From Sorex araneus (Eukaryota > Chordata > Mammalia > Eulipotyphla > Soricidae): a stretch of DNA of 64,000 nucleotides. The notes under the pieces are model-generated. The model did no database searches, was not told the origin of the DNA, and saw only the letters and a program-made list of their open reading frames with translations. The position numbers and the translations under genes are program-made. Location: the NCBI RefSeq assembly GCF_027595985.1, contig NC_073307.1, positions 47,842,509-47,906,508 on the forward strand, written 5' to 3'. Shown piece by piece: positions 21,470 through 32,007 of the stretch; the first letter of the stretch is position 1; the number at the start of each line of letters is the position of its first letter.

Positions 21470-22660
21470 AGGAAACTTATGCCTTAAAGCAATGTCCTTT
21501 CTGTATGGACACAGGAAGACAGTTAATACTATGCTCTTGTAATTTGAGAGTTGATTGACTCTGAATAATATTTACTCCTGGGCATCTGCTTTCTCGACTC
21601 AGTTGCCCTTAGTTCCTAGCACCCGAAAAGCAGGGTCCTGACAAGGGACGGAATGGGCTCAGGGCAAGCTGTGAGCTACCCTGGCATCGAAATGGGCCAG
21701 GCCAACACGCCACAATACTCAACTGTAAGTTGAGAGCATGGTCATAAACGAATGCTGTCATGATCCAAAAGTAACAATGAGGCTAGGACCCTGCTGGGGT
21801 TAAGAAGACTAACCTGGCCTGAGGACTGTGGTCTGGAATATATAGTGAATGTCCTCAGGAAGAACCAAACTTTAAGTTTGATATGTCTCTCACTGTGCCC
21901 ATACAGAATGACATTGCTAGAAATATTAGTAGATTTACTACAACTATTTAAGTGGATTACTAGCTGAGGAAGGAAGAAAACGACACGCCCTGGATGGGAT
22001 TTGCCCTTGAGTGGATCTCCTAGTAATCTCATCTGGAGTGATCTCCTTAGATGAGATTTTTGTCCTTGAGTTAATCCCCTGGAGGAGTGGCCTTACCCCT
22101 CTTTTTGATTTGTCCGACCCACCTTTGTATCGCCACCCTATGTGATTGCTATAGAAACTAAGACTGTAAGAGTGGAGGGGGTCAGTCAGAAGTGAGAGCG
22201 AGTGGGGCTCCACAGAGGGAAGCAGGGTGGGGGCTGGAGCGATAGCACAGCGGGTAGGAGCGTTCGCCTTGCACACGGCGAACCTGAGTTCGGTTCCAGC
22301 ATCCCATATGGTCCCCCAAGCACCACCATGAGTAATTCCTGAGTGTGTGAGCCAGAAGTAACTCCTGTGCACGCTGGTTGTGACCCAAAAAGCAAAACAA
22401 AAAAAACATCCCAGCACAGAGAGAGAAGCAGGAGAGATTGGTAGAGACCAGAGGAGAGACGACAGAGACAGTCGGAGATAGAGAGACAGACGAGAGCACA
22501 GCAGCACACACAGAAGCAGAGCACAAAGGAGGAGCCATCCCGATCCGGTCCTACACAGTGGCTCGAGAGCACTGAACACGAGTGGGGAGAGAGAGCCGCC
22601 CCGAGAACCCGAGAACGCACATCACCCCTTCCGCGCGCACTTATATTTTTTACACCTAGG
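21470..22660. mobile_element. Unclassified element with an inverted repeat, split by a SINE
   Basis: AGCAATGTCCTTTCTGTATG (from 21489) returns as the inverse near 21895-21919 (CCATACAGAATGACATTGCT). The interval is AT-rich and unlike the flanking GC-rich DNA. A full + SINE is inserted at 22230-22408. It ends near TTATATTTTTTACACC (~22642). It could be an LTR or a DNA-transposon remnant; I cannot place it in a family. Confidence 0.4.
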
Positions 22661-23489
22661 CGCTCTGGGGGGCCACAAGGGGTCTGTGGGATGCACTGTG
22701 AGCTGAGGGCCCTCTTGCACGGCCCGCAGCTGCTCCCCATGCCGCTGTCAGCCCCACGCACCACAGGTTCCGGCCAGAGGAGACTGGTGGTGGGGGAAGG
22801 TGGAGGAGTCAGATCCTGGGGGGGGGCGGGGCAGTGCAGAGCCCCGCCCCGCTCTCCCTGGGCTCATGGTGATCTCCCGAAACACCTGCCTGTGAGCGCG
22901 TGGGGAGATCGAGGCCCCCCAGTGCCCTGGTGGCTTTAGGCTTAGCATTGGCGGGCCGGAGTGACAGCCCCGCCCGCACACCAGAGCCCTGGGCACCTGG
23001 CACCGCGTGGGGCCCTACCCCAGCTGGAAACGGCCCAGGAGCACTGCTGGGCATGGCCCGAAAGTCTGAAGAGATAAACGAAATAAACCTGGCCATGGAC
23101 AGGCCCGCCGCGCTGCTTCACTTGGGCCTCCCCCCTCGAGGTCAGGGGCTGGGCCTGGAGTGGGCACCCCCGCCGCACGGCCCTGCCCCCGGAGGTCCCC
23201 ACCCGGGAGGCACCTGCCCTCACGCTGCTGAGGGTAGGGCGGGGCCCGTGGGTGCACAGCCTCCGTTCAGCTGGCGGGTGGGAGCTCTGTGTCGACAGGG
23301 AACCAGGCCAGGTGTGGCTCTGGGGCAGCGCGCCCTGGACCCTGTCCCCTGCGTCAGACACACATGCAGTGTCCAGATGTCACCCGTGGCCCAGCCTCCC
23401 GTCATGCTTCTCCCGCACACCCCTGCCTTCGGGGTCTTCGGTCCCCTGGTGGCGATGAGGAGGTCCCACAGCATCGCCGGGAGCAGGAG

Positions 23490-23852
23490 GGTTCTACTGA
23501 CTACCTTTTATTGTCACACAAGCTGTGGCCCCCGGAGTAGTGACAAGCTGGCTCGGCTGAGGGAACTCGGACAGTGAGGAGGGGTGGGGAGGCCTGGGTG
23601 GGTGGGCAACCATGCTCCTGGCAGTTCCTCGTTCCCCCACCCCCCGGCCCCCAGGCTGGAGAGTCACAGCCTAAGCATGAGGGAAGGAGACCGTGGGGGC
23701 CCAGAGGCTGGTCCTGGGCCCTGTCTTCTGGGGGGCTCTCGGGGACTGGGGTGAGAGCGGGCTGGGGGCAGCAGGGGGCTCGTGGCGGCAGGGTCAGGGC
23801 AAGGAGCTGTTGCTGCCTGGTTCCTGGGGGCCGGTGTTTGCCTCAGCTGCTC
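23490..23852 (-). terminator. CD74: CD74 3' UTR and poly(A) signal
   Basis: AATAAA on the minus strand at 23512-23507 (TTTATT on the plus strand), about 340 bases after the stop, within CAATAAAAGGTAG. Cleavage is expected near 23490. Confidence 0.8.
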
Positions 23853-23957
23853 TCAAAGAGCTGTGGAGAAGAGAGGCAACACTTAGGGGGGCTCTTGTCC
23901 TCCCCCAGCATCCCAGCCCCCAGCTGAGTGCACACTTCCGATGCACGAGCGCGCGCG

Positions 23958-24009
<52 letters not shown>

Positions 24010-27000
24010 CTGCCCTCCATGCACTTACCTAGGCGTAATTTCTCCATGTTCGTGGTCACACCCTCCCCGGACCACGGGTCCTCCACGTCCTGGGGCTCTG
24101 CAAGGGAGCATAGGGCCAGCGGTCACTCTTGCCCAGCCCCCTGTCCCCGCCCGGTGCCGGGCCAGGCCCGGAGGGCTGCCCGTGAGGAAGCCGGGAGCAG
24201 CTGTGCAGTGCGGGTGAGGGTGCGGGTACCCCCGCCCGCTGGAAGAGTTGGGGGTGTTGACAGGGTGAGAGAGAGAAACAGGAGAGGGACACGGGACGGC
24301 GGAGTGGCTGCCCCCGGGCTGGGGTCCCTGTCAGGACGGCTGTCCTCCTCTGTTCGGGGCCCCCTGCTTACCACTGCAGTTAGGGTGCCCCCGGCGCCTG
24401 GTGTTGGGCACCTCGGTGCCGTTGGGGAAGACGCACCAGCAGTAGCCGATGCTGCCATAGCACTGCAGCGGCAGGTAGTTGCCGTTCTCGTCACACTTGG
24501 GACGGAACGAGCCCGGGTGGACGGCCGGGACGCGGCTGACCTCCTCCTGGCACTTGGTCAGTGCTGAAGCGACAGGCGGGGAGACCATGAGGGCCCGAGG
24601 ACCCCCAGACTCCTGCCCAGAGTCACCTGGACCAGAGCGGCCCCTGGAGGAAGGAGCGTGGCCGCCCACCGCGTCCCAGCACTCGGCGGCTCCCGACGGG
24701 AGGAAGGGGGAGCACTGTTCCCTGGGACTGGCGCCCAGGGGATCCCAGCCTCAGCCCAGTGAGGGCCGTAAGCCTCAAAGGCCTGGCCTGGAACTGTGAC
24801 GTTGACCTGGGGGGTGGGGGGGCTCCACTGCGAGGGCCAGCCCAGAGTTGAGAACCCCACGTTAAGGGGACATGAGGTGGCCCTGGGGGAGGAGGCACAA
24901 ACAGCCTCAAGGACTGAGTCCGAGAGCACACATGGGCCCACGGCAGCGCCTCCGGTGCTGAAGGCAGGGACCATGGGCCCCTGCCCGGGGGATTCCTGGA
25001 CGTTTGGGTGGTTCTGCCTCGCACACATGGTCTGCACAGGAAGGGGGCGGGGAGGAAGGGGGCAGCCAGCCCAGGGGAGCAGGTAGGAGAGGAGAGAGGA
25101 GAGAAGCTGGCGGGGAGTCTGTTCAGGTCAGGGGTCACCACCAGGAGAGCCCCAAGAGGGCTCTCAGAAGCCCTGGCCCCCAGACCCCCTGCTCTGGTAC
25201 CTTGGGTTGGTGCCACCTCGGTGGGCCCCACGTCCAGGGAGTTCTTGCTCATCTCGAACAGGAGCCACTGGTGCAGCCAGCCCTCGAAGGCCTAGGGGGA
25301 CAGACGGGGACGGGTTCCGGCACCCTCAGCCCTGCCTGCTCGGGACCGCAGGCCTGGCGGGCCCCGGCACCCCGGCCTCCCCCCGAAGGCCCTGCGGAGG
25401 ACCCGGTCAAGGAGGCCCTCCGCTGGGACGTGGCCAGCAGGGAACCAGCTGACCTTCCACTCCAAGCTGTCCATGGTGTCCTTGAGGTGCTTCAGGTTCT
25501 CTAAGAAGCTGCCCTTCATCTGCGGGTACTCCTTCAGGGGGTCAGACTTCTGTGGGGGGCAGGGGGGAAGGAAGGTTAGACAGCTCCCGGGGAAGGGGGT
25601 TGGAGCACAGTGGGAAGGGCATTTGCCTTGCACGCAGAGAGGTTCTGACCAGTTCTGCCAGGGACCCCCCTTGGGCTTCTCCCTCATTAGGTCTCACCTC
25701 CTCCAGGAAGACTTCCTGGGCCCCTTCCCTAGCTATACCAGGTCCTGCACAGTTCCCCCTGCCCCCCGACGTGTCTGTTCGCCCCTGGACACTGTCTCTT
25801 TAGCTAGCCAGGGATCCCCCTGAGGCTGGAAGCCGGCGGGGGGCTCTGCCCGGAGCGCCCGGACCCTGCACGATGCAGGCAGAAGACCTGAGAAGGAGAA
25901 GTGGAGCAAGCGACCTCCGGGCTGTGGGCCGCGGTTTCCCCATCTCAGACACTCTGGGGGTCAGGGGGCAGCATGCCCGCCGAGCTGCCCGCAGAGCCTG
26001 GGCCCCTCACCTGGAGCATGTGCATCACGTGGTCCTGCGTGGCGTTGCCGTACTTGGTGGCGTTCTGCAGGGGCTGCACAGGGAAGGAGCCGGGTGACCA
26101 CGCTGGCCCGAGAGACCGTCCGAGGGCACCCAACACCGGGGGCCGCCTCAGGGTTGGGGGTTCCACGCCCAGTGCACTCATTCCCACCCCCACTGACTGT
26201 GAGTCCCCCGCAGGGCCCTCCCCTGCCCTTAGCGAGCACTCGTGTCCTCGAGAATGGGCACTGCGAAGGGACTCGAGAGCAGGAATGGCCACGCCCCTCC
26301 AGGTAGGACCTCGGGGGCTGCTGCCCACCCAGCCCGGGGCGCCCTCTTCTTCGCCAGGTGGCTCCTCCAGCAGGCACCATCTCTGCCCCCGCGAACTGTC
26401 CAGACCCACCGTCCTCTCTGGCCGTCGCCTGCCGTGCGGTCACTCAGAGAGGTCCCGCCCTCCCCGCCCCGGGGCGCACTTACCTTCTGGAACTCCCTGG
26501 CCAGGGGTATTGTCTGCATCATCATGGGAGCGGCCATCCGGTACTTGCCCACAGGCTTGGCAGCTGTGGGGGCAGGGGTACCACGTGAGTGTGACCCCCG
26601 TGTCCAGGAAGGGGACATTCCCCGGGGCCTCGGGAGGACCTAGGATCTCAGAGCCCAGGACGGGTCTCTGAGGTGAGGGGCGGGGTGGGGACAAGCACCC
26701 TTTGTTTGTGTGTTGCCACACCCGACTGATGATCAGGGGTGCATCAGAAATCACTCCTGATGGTGTCTGGGGACCACAGGGGATACGGGATTGACCCCAC
26801 GTCAGCTGCGGGCGAGGCAACCCCCCTTCCCGCTGTGCCGGCCCTGACACGCACACTTCGGAAGGGTCAGGCGCAGCTGCTCCATCTTCAGGTTCTGGGA
26901 GAGCACCGACAGCTTGTCCAGGCGTTCCTGCTGCTGGTACAGGAAGTAGGCCATGGTGGCCTGGCCCGCCAGGAGCAGGGCCACCAGGACAGAGAAGCCG

Positions 27001-30000
27001 GTGGCCAGGGCTCCACGGCTGCAGTTGCTGTGGGGGAAAGCGGGGCCTGAGGTCAGGGGCGAGTCCTCTGAGGTGGCCGCCGCAGGGCAGCCGGGAATGA
27101 GGACCACGCCCGTCACACACTTGGCGTCTGGACCTGCAGCTGGAAGACCGGGCCCTACTTCCAGCCTCCGCTGCCACGACAGCCTTTTCAGCAACAAGAG
27201 CTGAGCTGCCCTGGACTGCGGGGGAGACCAGGGACGAGCATCGTCCTCTCTGGGCCTCTGGCCCCTTGTGCCATGAGAGCCACCGAGGGGGTCGCCAGGC
27301 AACCTCCGTCCTGAGACCTGAGGACAGGCCGGGGGCCCCTCAGACGAAGGGGTTCCTGCCCCCCTGCCCGGGCACAGAGAGGAGACTCAGAGAGAGTGCG
27401 CCTAAAAGAAGGAGTGGGCACGGGCTGGGGGCCCTGGAGTCAGGCACCGTCCACTCGGGGAGGACATCCTCTGAGCGAGACCCTTGTCCTGCCTGAAAAA
27501 CGGGAGCCGGTGAGAATGAACCGTTCCCATGCCTCGAGTGACCGGGCAGAAGGACCCCCTGCAGACTCCCAAGGCCTGGGGCTGCAGTCTCCCCGCTGCC
27601 AGCCTCCGCTGGGCCCCCCGCCCTGGCTAAGGTGGGAGGAAGCGGCTCTCTGGGGAGGCGTCCTCATGTCCTTCACACTGTAACGTGCTCATGCCTCCAC
27701 AAAGGGCTCCCTGGGGTCTGAGGTCCGGCTGCAGCCCGGGGGTGGGCCAGAGCTCTGGAACCTCCTCCCTAGAGACTCATCGCAGACACCACTTTCTCTC
27801 TGGGCTCTCTGCTTGTCGGGCCCAGCCCAGCGGATTGTAATTCTGGAAGGAGAAAGCAAAAACCCTGGATTAGGGACATTCCTTGCTTTCTCTCGACATC
27901 AGCGTTTCTTAAAGTCCAAGAATCCAGATTCCTATCACTGGAGGCCATATAACCTGGACTGGACTCCTCCCGGTTGTCTTATCTCGGGTCTAAAGGGCTG
28001 CTGGGGTCAGGCGGGAAAGCTCCCGGCTGCATACCAAGCACCTGGGTAGCACCCCAGGTAAGCAAGCCCGAGTGTCATTCTGGGGGACAGTTGTGACGGG
28101 CAAGTTTAGGATCTGGCTTCCTTCCCCTTTTGCATCTCGCACGCCTCTTCTCTGGTTCTAGAGGAGAGCCAGCTCTCATCACCCTCTCATTTCCTCCTTT
28201 CCACTGCCTCCTCCGCCGATCAGAAGGAAGAAGCGTCAAAGTCGGGAGCCAATCAGAACTGGCAGGACTCGTGACAAAAGCGTTGCCAGGCAGACGTGTT
28301 CACCGGCAGGTCCTAAGCTGAGTCCGGAATGACCGCACACAGGCCAAGTCATCCTGGGGGTTGCAGCTGAGCCAAAGGGCTGTGGGGTGCTGGCCGGGGG
28401 CACTGCCCGCTCCAGGCTGCCCCCACTGGCCTCCCTCCCTGCACACCGACTCTCGAGACGGGGCCTGGGCAGTGGAGGGAGCTGATCCCACACCCTGGAT
28501 CCGACTATTCTGGTTTCACACTCGCCTCTGGGCCCCCTTAGCTGAGTCCCCAACCAATATGAGTCTCCTTTTTCCCTCGGGGAAAAAAGGGGGGATAGGT
28601 GTACCCAACTCAGGCAGGAGGCCTGGGTTCGATTCCCAGCGCTGCACGGTCTCCTGAGCTTCACCACGTGTGACCCCCCAAGCACAGAGCCAGGGACAGA
28701 GAAGCCCCCACGAGCTTCAAGGGATGGCCTCCCAAACCAAAACAAAACAGCACCCGATTCGAATCACTGTGAGACTCAGGACGGAGTTGAACGCCGAGTA
28801 TCTTGTACGTGACTAATGACAGTAATTGCTGCAAGAGTTAGAGACGGGTGGTGACATGAGTAGAACCTATTACTGCGATGGTTATTCTCGTTACTATTAT
28901 TGAGCCGAGGGGAAGAAACTGATTCATCCACCCAAGACAAGAGCAGAATCTGGACAGAATCTGCCCTGACAAGAGTCACCCCCGCCAGCGATGGCTTCCT
29001 GGGGGGTTTTCACAGGCCACCACATGAATGGTCCACGCGTCCCTATCCAGTTACTTTGTCCCCGGAGGGGCAGCTTCTCTGCCGGCCTCTCTGAAAACCC
29101 TTTCTGCCTGGTAACAGCTGACGTCACAGCTGTGAATTTCTGTGATTCGTAAATCACTTTAGGAGATTGGGGGAGAAGCAGCTTGGGGATAATTGCATTA
29201 TTGCCCCTTCCTCTTTTTTTTTTTTTTTAAGCAGGGAAACACAAGAGCAAGGCAATTTTGGGGCAGGAAGAGGAAATGTTCTAGATGGCTGTGCTGGGAT
29301 CTGGGTACAGGGGATAAGGGCTCTGACAGGACACCTACCACATCAAACTTCACCAGCTTCTTTGAAATTAACCCAAGCCCCCCCACCCTTTCTCAACCCT
29401 CTTCCAATTACTCTCGTACTCCCTGGGGCACCCCGCTCTGGGCAGATATCTGTGCGGTAGCTCCCTGAGTGCAGGCGGGGCTCCCTGTCCATGGCGGGTG
29501 GGGAAACTCGAGGCCAACCTGCTCCTACGACTCTGTAAGAATCTTTGTTTTGGATTGAGGAAACGGCTCAAGAGGTGGGACGTAAAGTTCTACCTGTGGG
29601 AGCCCCTGCTCTGGTCCCTCGCCCCAAGGCCCTCAAGTGCGGCAGCTGGAGGTCAAGGAAGAAAGGAGGGGTGAGGAGAGGTGGGGAGAGGGTAAAAATT
29701 GGAAGAAAGGGAAGAAAGAAACGGACCCTCCATCAGCGCCCACCACGCCTCCACAGTCTGGTCCTTCTGGCTCTGTGGAGCGGGTATGTGAGGACCGGGG
29801 AGGGTCCAGCATCGCCCCCTCTCCCGAGAGGAGCCCCCTCGCTCTCACAGGCAGAAGCCGAGCAGACCAGAGACTTGCGCTGATACCAGTTAGCATCGGC
29901 GTCAGAGCCCGGTGCGTCCTACCTGTTGCTGGGGTCTTGGGCTCCTTCCCCGCCCCTGCACACCGGGAGCCCCCTCTTGCAGACACCCACCTCTGCTGGG

Positions 30001-30150
30001 CCCGGGGGCGCTGGCCAAGAATGGGGAGCTGCTCGTGGCTGTTGATGAGGTCGCGCTGCTCCTCCATGGTCCTGCTGCTGCGGCTGCTGCTGCTGCTGCT
30101 GCTGCTTCGGGCTGGCTGCAGGTGTGGGGTCCTGCACGCTGCTGCAGCTT
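23490..30150 (-). CDS. CD74: CD74 (MHC class II invariant chain), complete coding gene
   Basis: CD74 is a type II membrane chaperone that trimerises, fills the MHC class II groove with its CLIP segment and carries class II to endosomes; it is also a MIF receptor. Coding segments, 5' to 3' on the minus strand: 30067-29991, 27027-26855, 26563-26484, 26073-26011, 25549-25454, 25291-25201, 24563-24372 (alternative thyroglobulin exon), 24097-24029 and 23860-23853. The short form is 218 aa and the long form 282 aa, against 216 and 280 for the equivalent human p33/p41-type forms. All junctions keep the frame and have GT-AG borders. Visible landmarks are two acidic-leucine sorting signals (EEQRDLI, HEQLPIL), the membrane segment, CLIP, two Asn-glycosylation sites and the trimerisation region. 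Only the short N-terminus is present. Confidence 0.97.
23853..23860 (-). CDS. CD74: CD74 terminal coding exon
   Basis: After acceptor TTCTCCACAG at about 23861-23870, two bases complete an Ala codon, then Leu and TGA (23855-23853). The C-terminus is thus RLAL, compared with a short GPVPM-type end in human. Confidence 0.8.
23949..24006. repeat. (CG)n(CA)n dinucleotide tract in CD74 intron 7
   Basis: About nine CG units followed by about twenty CA units, alternating purine-pyrimidine over ~58 bases, so potentially Z-DNA forming. Ends about 22 bases from the 5' splice site of CD74 exon 7. Confidence 0.9.
24029..24097 (-). CDS. CD74: CD74 exon 7
   Basis: After a split Glu codon, encodes [20 protein letters not shown], comparable to human SLELEDPSSGLGVTKQDL. 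Acceptor TTGCAG, donor CCTAG|GTAAGT. A CA/CG dinucleotide tract begins about 22 bases into the following intron. Confidence 0.9.
24372..24563 (-). CDS. CD74: CD74 alternative exon 6b (thyroglobulin type-1 domain)
   Basis: 192 bases, phase 1 in and out, so it is a frame-neutral cassette. Encodes [18 protein letters not shown] ... [18 protein letters not shown] ... with all six cysteines and the CWCV motif of thyroglobulin type-1 domains. In the p41/p43 isoforms this domain inhibits cathepsin L. Confidence 0.96.
25201..25291 (-). CDS. CD74: CD74 exon 6 (trimerisation domain, second part)
   Basis: Encodes [19 protein letters not shown], matching human VFESWMHHWLLFEMSRHSL, then a proline/threonine linker. 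Donor G|GTACCA, phase 1, compatible with either the thyroglobulin exon or exon 7. Confidence 0.95.
25454..25549 (-). CDS. CD74: CD74 exon 5 (trimerisation domain, first part)
   Basis: 32 codons, [20 protein letters not shown] and DTMDSLEWK, aligned with human [30 protein letters not shown]. Helical trimerisation core. Confidence 0.95.
26011..26073 (-). CDS. CD74: CD74 exon 4 (glycosylation sites)
   Basis: 21 codons reading [20 protein letters not shown](Q). Both N-X-T sequons (NAT twice) match human N-glycosylation positions. Acceptor TGTGCAG, donor CAG|GTGAGG. Confidence 0.95.
26484..26563 (-). CDS. CD74: CD74 exon 3 (CLIP)
   Basis: Encodes [20 protein letters not shown], the CLIP peptide. 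Aligned with human PVSKMRMATPLLMQA, the groove anchors P4 Ala, P6 Pro and P9 Met are kept but the P1 Met is Tyr. Donor AAG|GTAAGT. Confidence 0.95.
26855..27027 (-). CDS. CD74: CD74 exon 2 (membrane segment)
   Basis: Begins with a split Ser codon, then NCSRGAL, then a hydrophobic span [20 protein letters not shown] (signal anchor of a type II protein) and [10 protein letters not shown]. Ends LTLPK plus one base; donor T|GTGCGT. Spacing to CLIP equals human only with this donor. Confidence 0.93.
27028..29990. other. CD74 intron 1
   Basis: The longest CD74 intron. Apart from the old SINE at 28590-28748 it is unique-looking, moderately GC-rich and less repetitive than the rest of the window, so a regulatory role is possible; no specific element is supported. 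A purine-rich patch lies at 29640-29730. Confidence 0.4.
29991..30067 (-). CDS. CD74: CD74 exon 1 (cytoplasmic tail)
   Basis: ATG at 30067-30065 in the context GGACCATGG. The 25 codons include EEQRDLI and HEQLPIL, the two endosomal sorting signals. Donor AG|GTGGGT, phase 2. The start corresponds to the downstream (p33-type) start in human; no AUG was found in frame over the ~115 bases upstream that I translated. Confidence 0.95.
30071..30106 (-). repeat. CD74: CAG/AGC trinucleotide repeat in the CD74 5' UTR
   Basis: On the coding strand, eight AGC, one CGC, two AGC, ending about four bases before the ATG. In the frame of the start codon it would read as a Ser run. It occupies the place of the human p35-specific N-terminal extension. 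Confidence 0.85.
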
Positions 30151-30190
30151 CAAGTCGAGGCTGAGGACGAATCTGATTCGTCCCCGGGAG

Positions 30191-30336
30191 GTCACCCCGC
30201 CCACCTGGTGAAGTGGAAGTGAAAGTCCCAGAGTTGGAAATACCCCCTGAGCTTGGGCAAAGCTACCTCCCGCCCGAGCAGGTGGAAGGGCCAGTGCGTT
30301 TCCATTGGCTGCCCGGGGCCTGATCACTTGTTTCCG
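30191..30336 (-). promoter_or_regulatory. CD74: CD74 proximal promoter (class II-type X/Y, NF-kB, GC box)
   Basis: Reading toward the gene: an X-box-like CCGGAAACAAGTGATCAG (30336-30319), a CCAAT box AGCCAATGG (30310-30302), a kB-like GGGGTATTTCC (30246-30236), GGGACTTTCAC (30229-30219) and a GC box in GGTGGGCGGGGTGAC (30205-30191). Human CD74 is known to use RFX/CIITA with NF-Y, NF-kB and Sp1 sites. The order fits; motif calls are by eye. Confidence 0.6.
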
Positions 30337-30892
30337 GGCAGACCTATGGTTGGATGCGGCCCCGTGGAGGTTTCCAGAAACAAGCAGATGCCTATTCTCT
30401 GGAAAGGAAGTGACTGCGGAGAAAGTGCACCCTGCCTGGTGCCCCCTCCTCCCCAGGCTGAGTGGGCAGCAGAGGGCTGCTTCGTCTCCGAACTTGGACC
30501 AGTCCCACTCTTCTCTGGCCTCGGTTAGGTCATCTCAAAGATGGGGCTGCAAGTCGGATTCCCGGGCCACTCTGTCCCCTGCCAGTGCGAGGGTTTCGCC
30601 GACTGAGTCCGTGGTCCTGGGCCTGATTCTCCCGCTCGCCCCCGGCTTGCTTCCATCCCTCATGGCTGCCCTCTGAGGGCTGCTGGGCTTCCCTGCCCCT
30701 GTTTATAGGGGGGTGCAGAGGCTTTGAGAAGTGGGGTGCTTGCCCAGACTGTCCTGGGGTGCCAGGGTGGCCAGGCCTACAATTAACCACTTCCCTCTTC
30801 TGCCTTGTGATGCTCAAACTGCACTGCTCGAGGGGGCTGGAGGGGGGGTGCCCCCTTCTTTTGTTTTTCTTCACTTCCACTTCCCTTTTCTT

Positions 30893-31493
30893 TCTTCTTT
30901 TTTTTGGGGGGAGGGGGGGGCTGGTCACATACCCAGCTTACTCAGGGCTTACTCCTGGCTCTGCACTCAGGAATTACTCCTGGTGGTGCTCGGCCACCCT
31001 ATAGGGTCCCNNNNNNNNNNNNNNNNNNNNNNNNNNNNNNNNNNNNNNNNNNNNNNNNNNNNNNNNNNNNNNNNNNNNNNNNNNNNNNNNNNNNNNNNNN
31101 NNNNNNNNNNNNNNNNNNNNNNNNNNNNNNNNNNNNNNNNNNNNNNNNNNNNNNNNNNNNNNNNNNNNNNNNNNNNNNNNNNNNNNNNNNNNNNNNNNNN
31201 NNNNNNNNNNCGTGAGGCCGAGTTAGGTCCTATTTTTAAGAAGGAGAAGAAAAAAAAAAAAGAAACAATTAGTGCAATTAACTTGACCTCGCTTTTACCT
31301 TGTCTTGACAATTGAGTCATTAATCATATCAAGTATCCATGGCAATGAGCACCATGCAGGGGTGAGACAAACTTCAGCGGCAAGAAACATCATTCACTGA
31401 ACTCACAAAATGGTCCTGGGCTCTCCTGAGCCACCAAAGCAACTTCAGAGGCAAGACAGCGGATTTTGTGTTGGGGTTATTCTCATTTGGTTG

Positions 31494-31574
<81 letters not shown>

Positions 31575-31697
31575 GTCTCTCTGTTTTGGGGACGCTCAGG
31601 GTCACTCCTGGCTCTCCACCATATGTGCTGCGGGATTTAAACCTGAGTTGGCTGCATACAAGGCAAGAGCCCAACCCTCTGTACTATCTCTCTGGTT
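30893..31697. mobile_element. Two partial SOR SINEs and a (CT)n tract around the gap
   Basis: Partial - copy 30893-31010 truncated by the gap; near-perfect (CT)n at 31499-31584 passing directly into a partial - copy at 31584-31697. The unique sequence between is 31211-31498. Confidence 0.85.
31011..31210. other. Assembly gap (200 N)
   Basis: Exactly 200 N. Its left edge cuts a - SINE (30893-31010) just after GGGTCCC, so the rest of that copy and an unknown length of sequence are missing. Confidence 0.99.
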
Positions 31698-32007
31698 TAA
31701 TAATAAAAGAAAATAAAATCAGGGTTTAATAGCAACCAGGACATGAAAACAAGGAAGTCGCTATTTGGGAGATAAGATTTGATGCAAGATATTTAAAATG
31801 CCAATCATCAAACCTCAAATACAGAAGAAAATTCACTAAGTCTTGTCAAAACAACTCGAGCCAATTTACAGGGGTTCTTACCAGCCTGATGTGGGATCAT
31901 CCCGGTATCAAAATAATTCACCTGTTTATAGTTCAGTCCCAGTAGATGAAGTAAAACTCTTCTTATTGAAGGATTCAAGCTAATTAATGTAAAAGAAAGC
32001 AGAATGA

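Larger units (their letters stand above)
25602..28748. mobile_element. SINE copies in CD74 introns
   Basis: Partial + at about 25602-25660 (GGGAAGGGCATTTGCCTTGC), - at 26700-26848 immediately beside CD74 exon 2, and a very degraded + copy at 28590-28748 (CCTGGGTTCGATTCCCAGCG). Confidence 0.7.

Noticed and set aside
30071-30327. Alternative CD74 N-termini with poly-Gln or poly-Ala runs upstream
   Set aside because: These are other frames of the CAG repeat and do not join the EEQRDLI reading frame.
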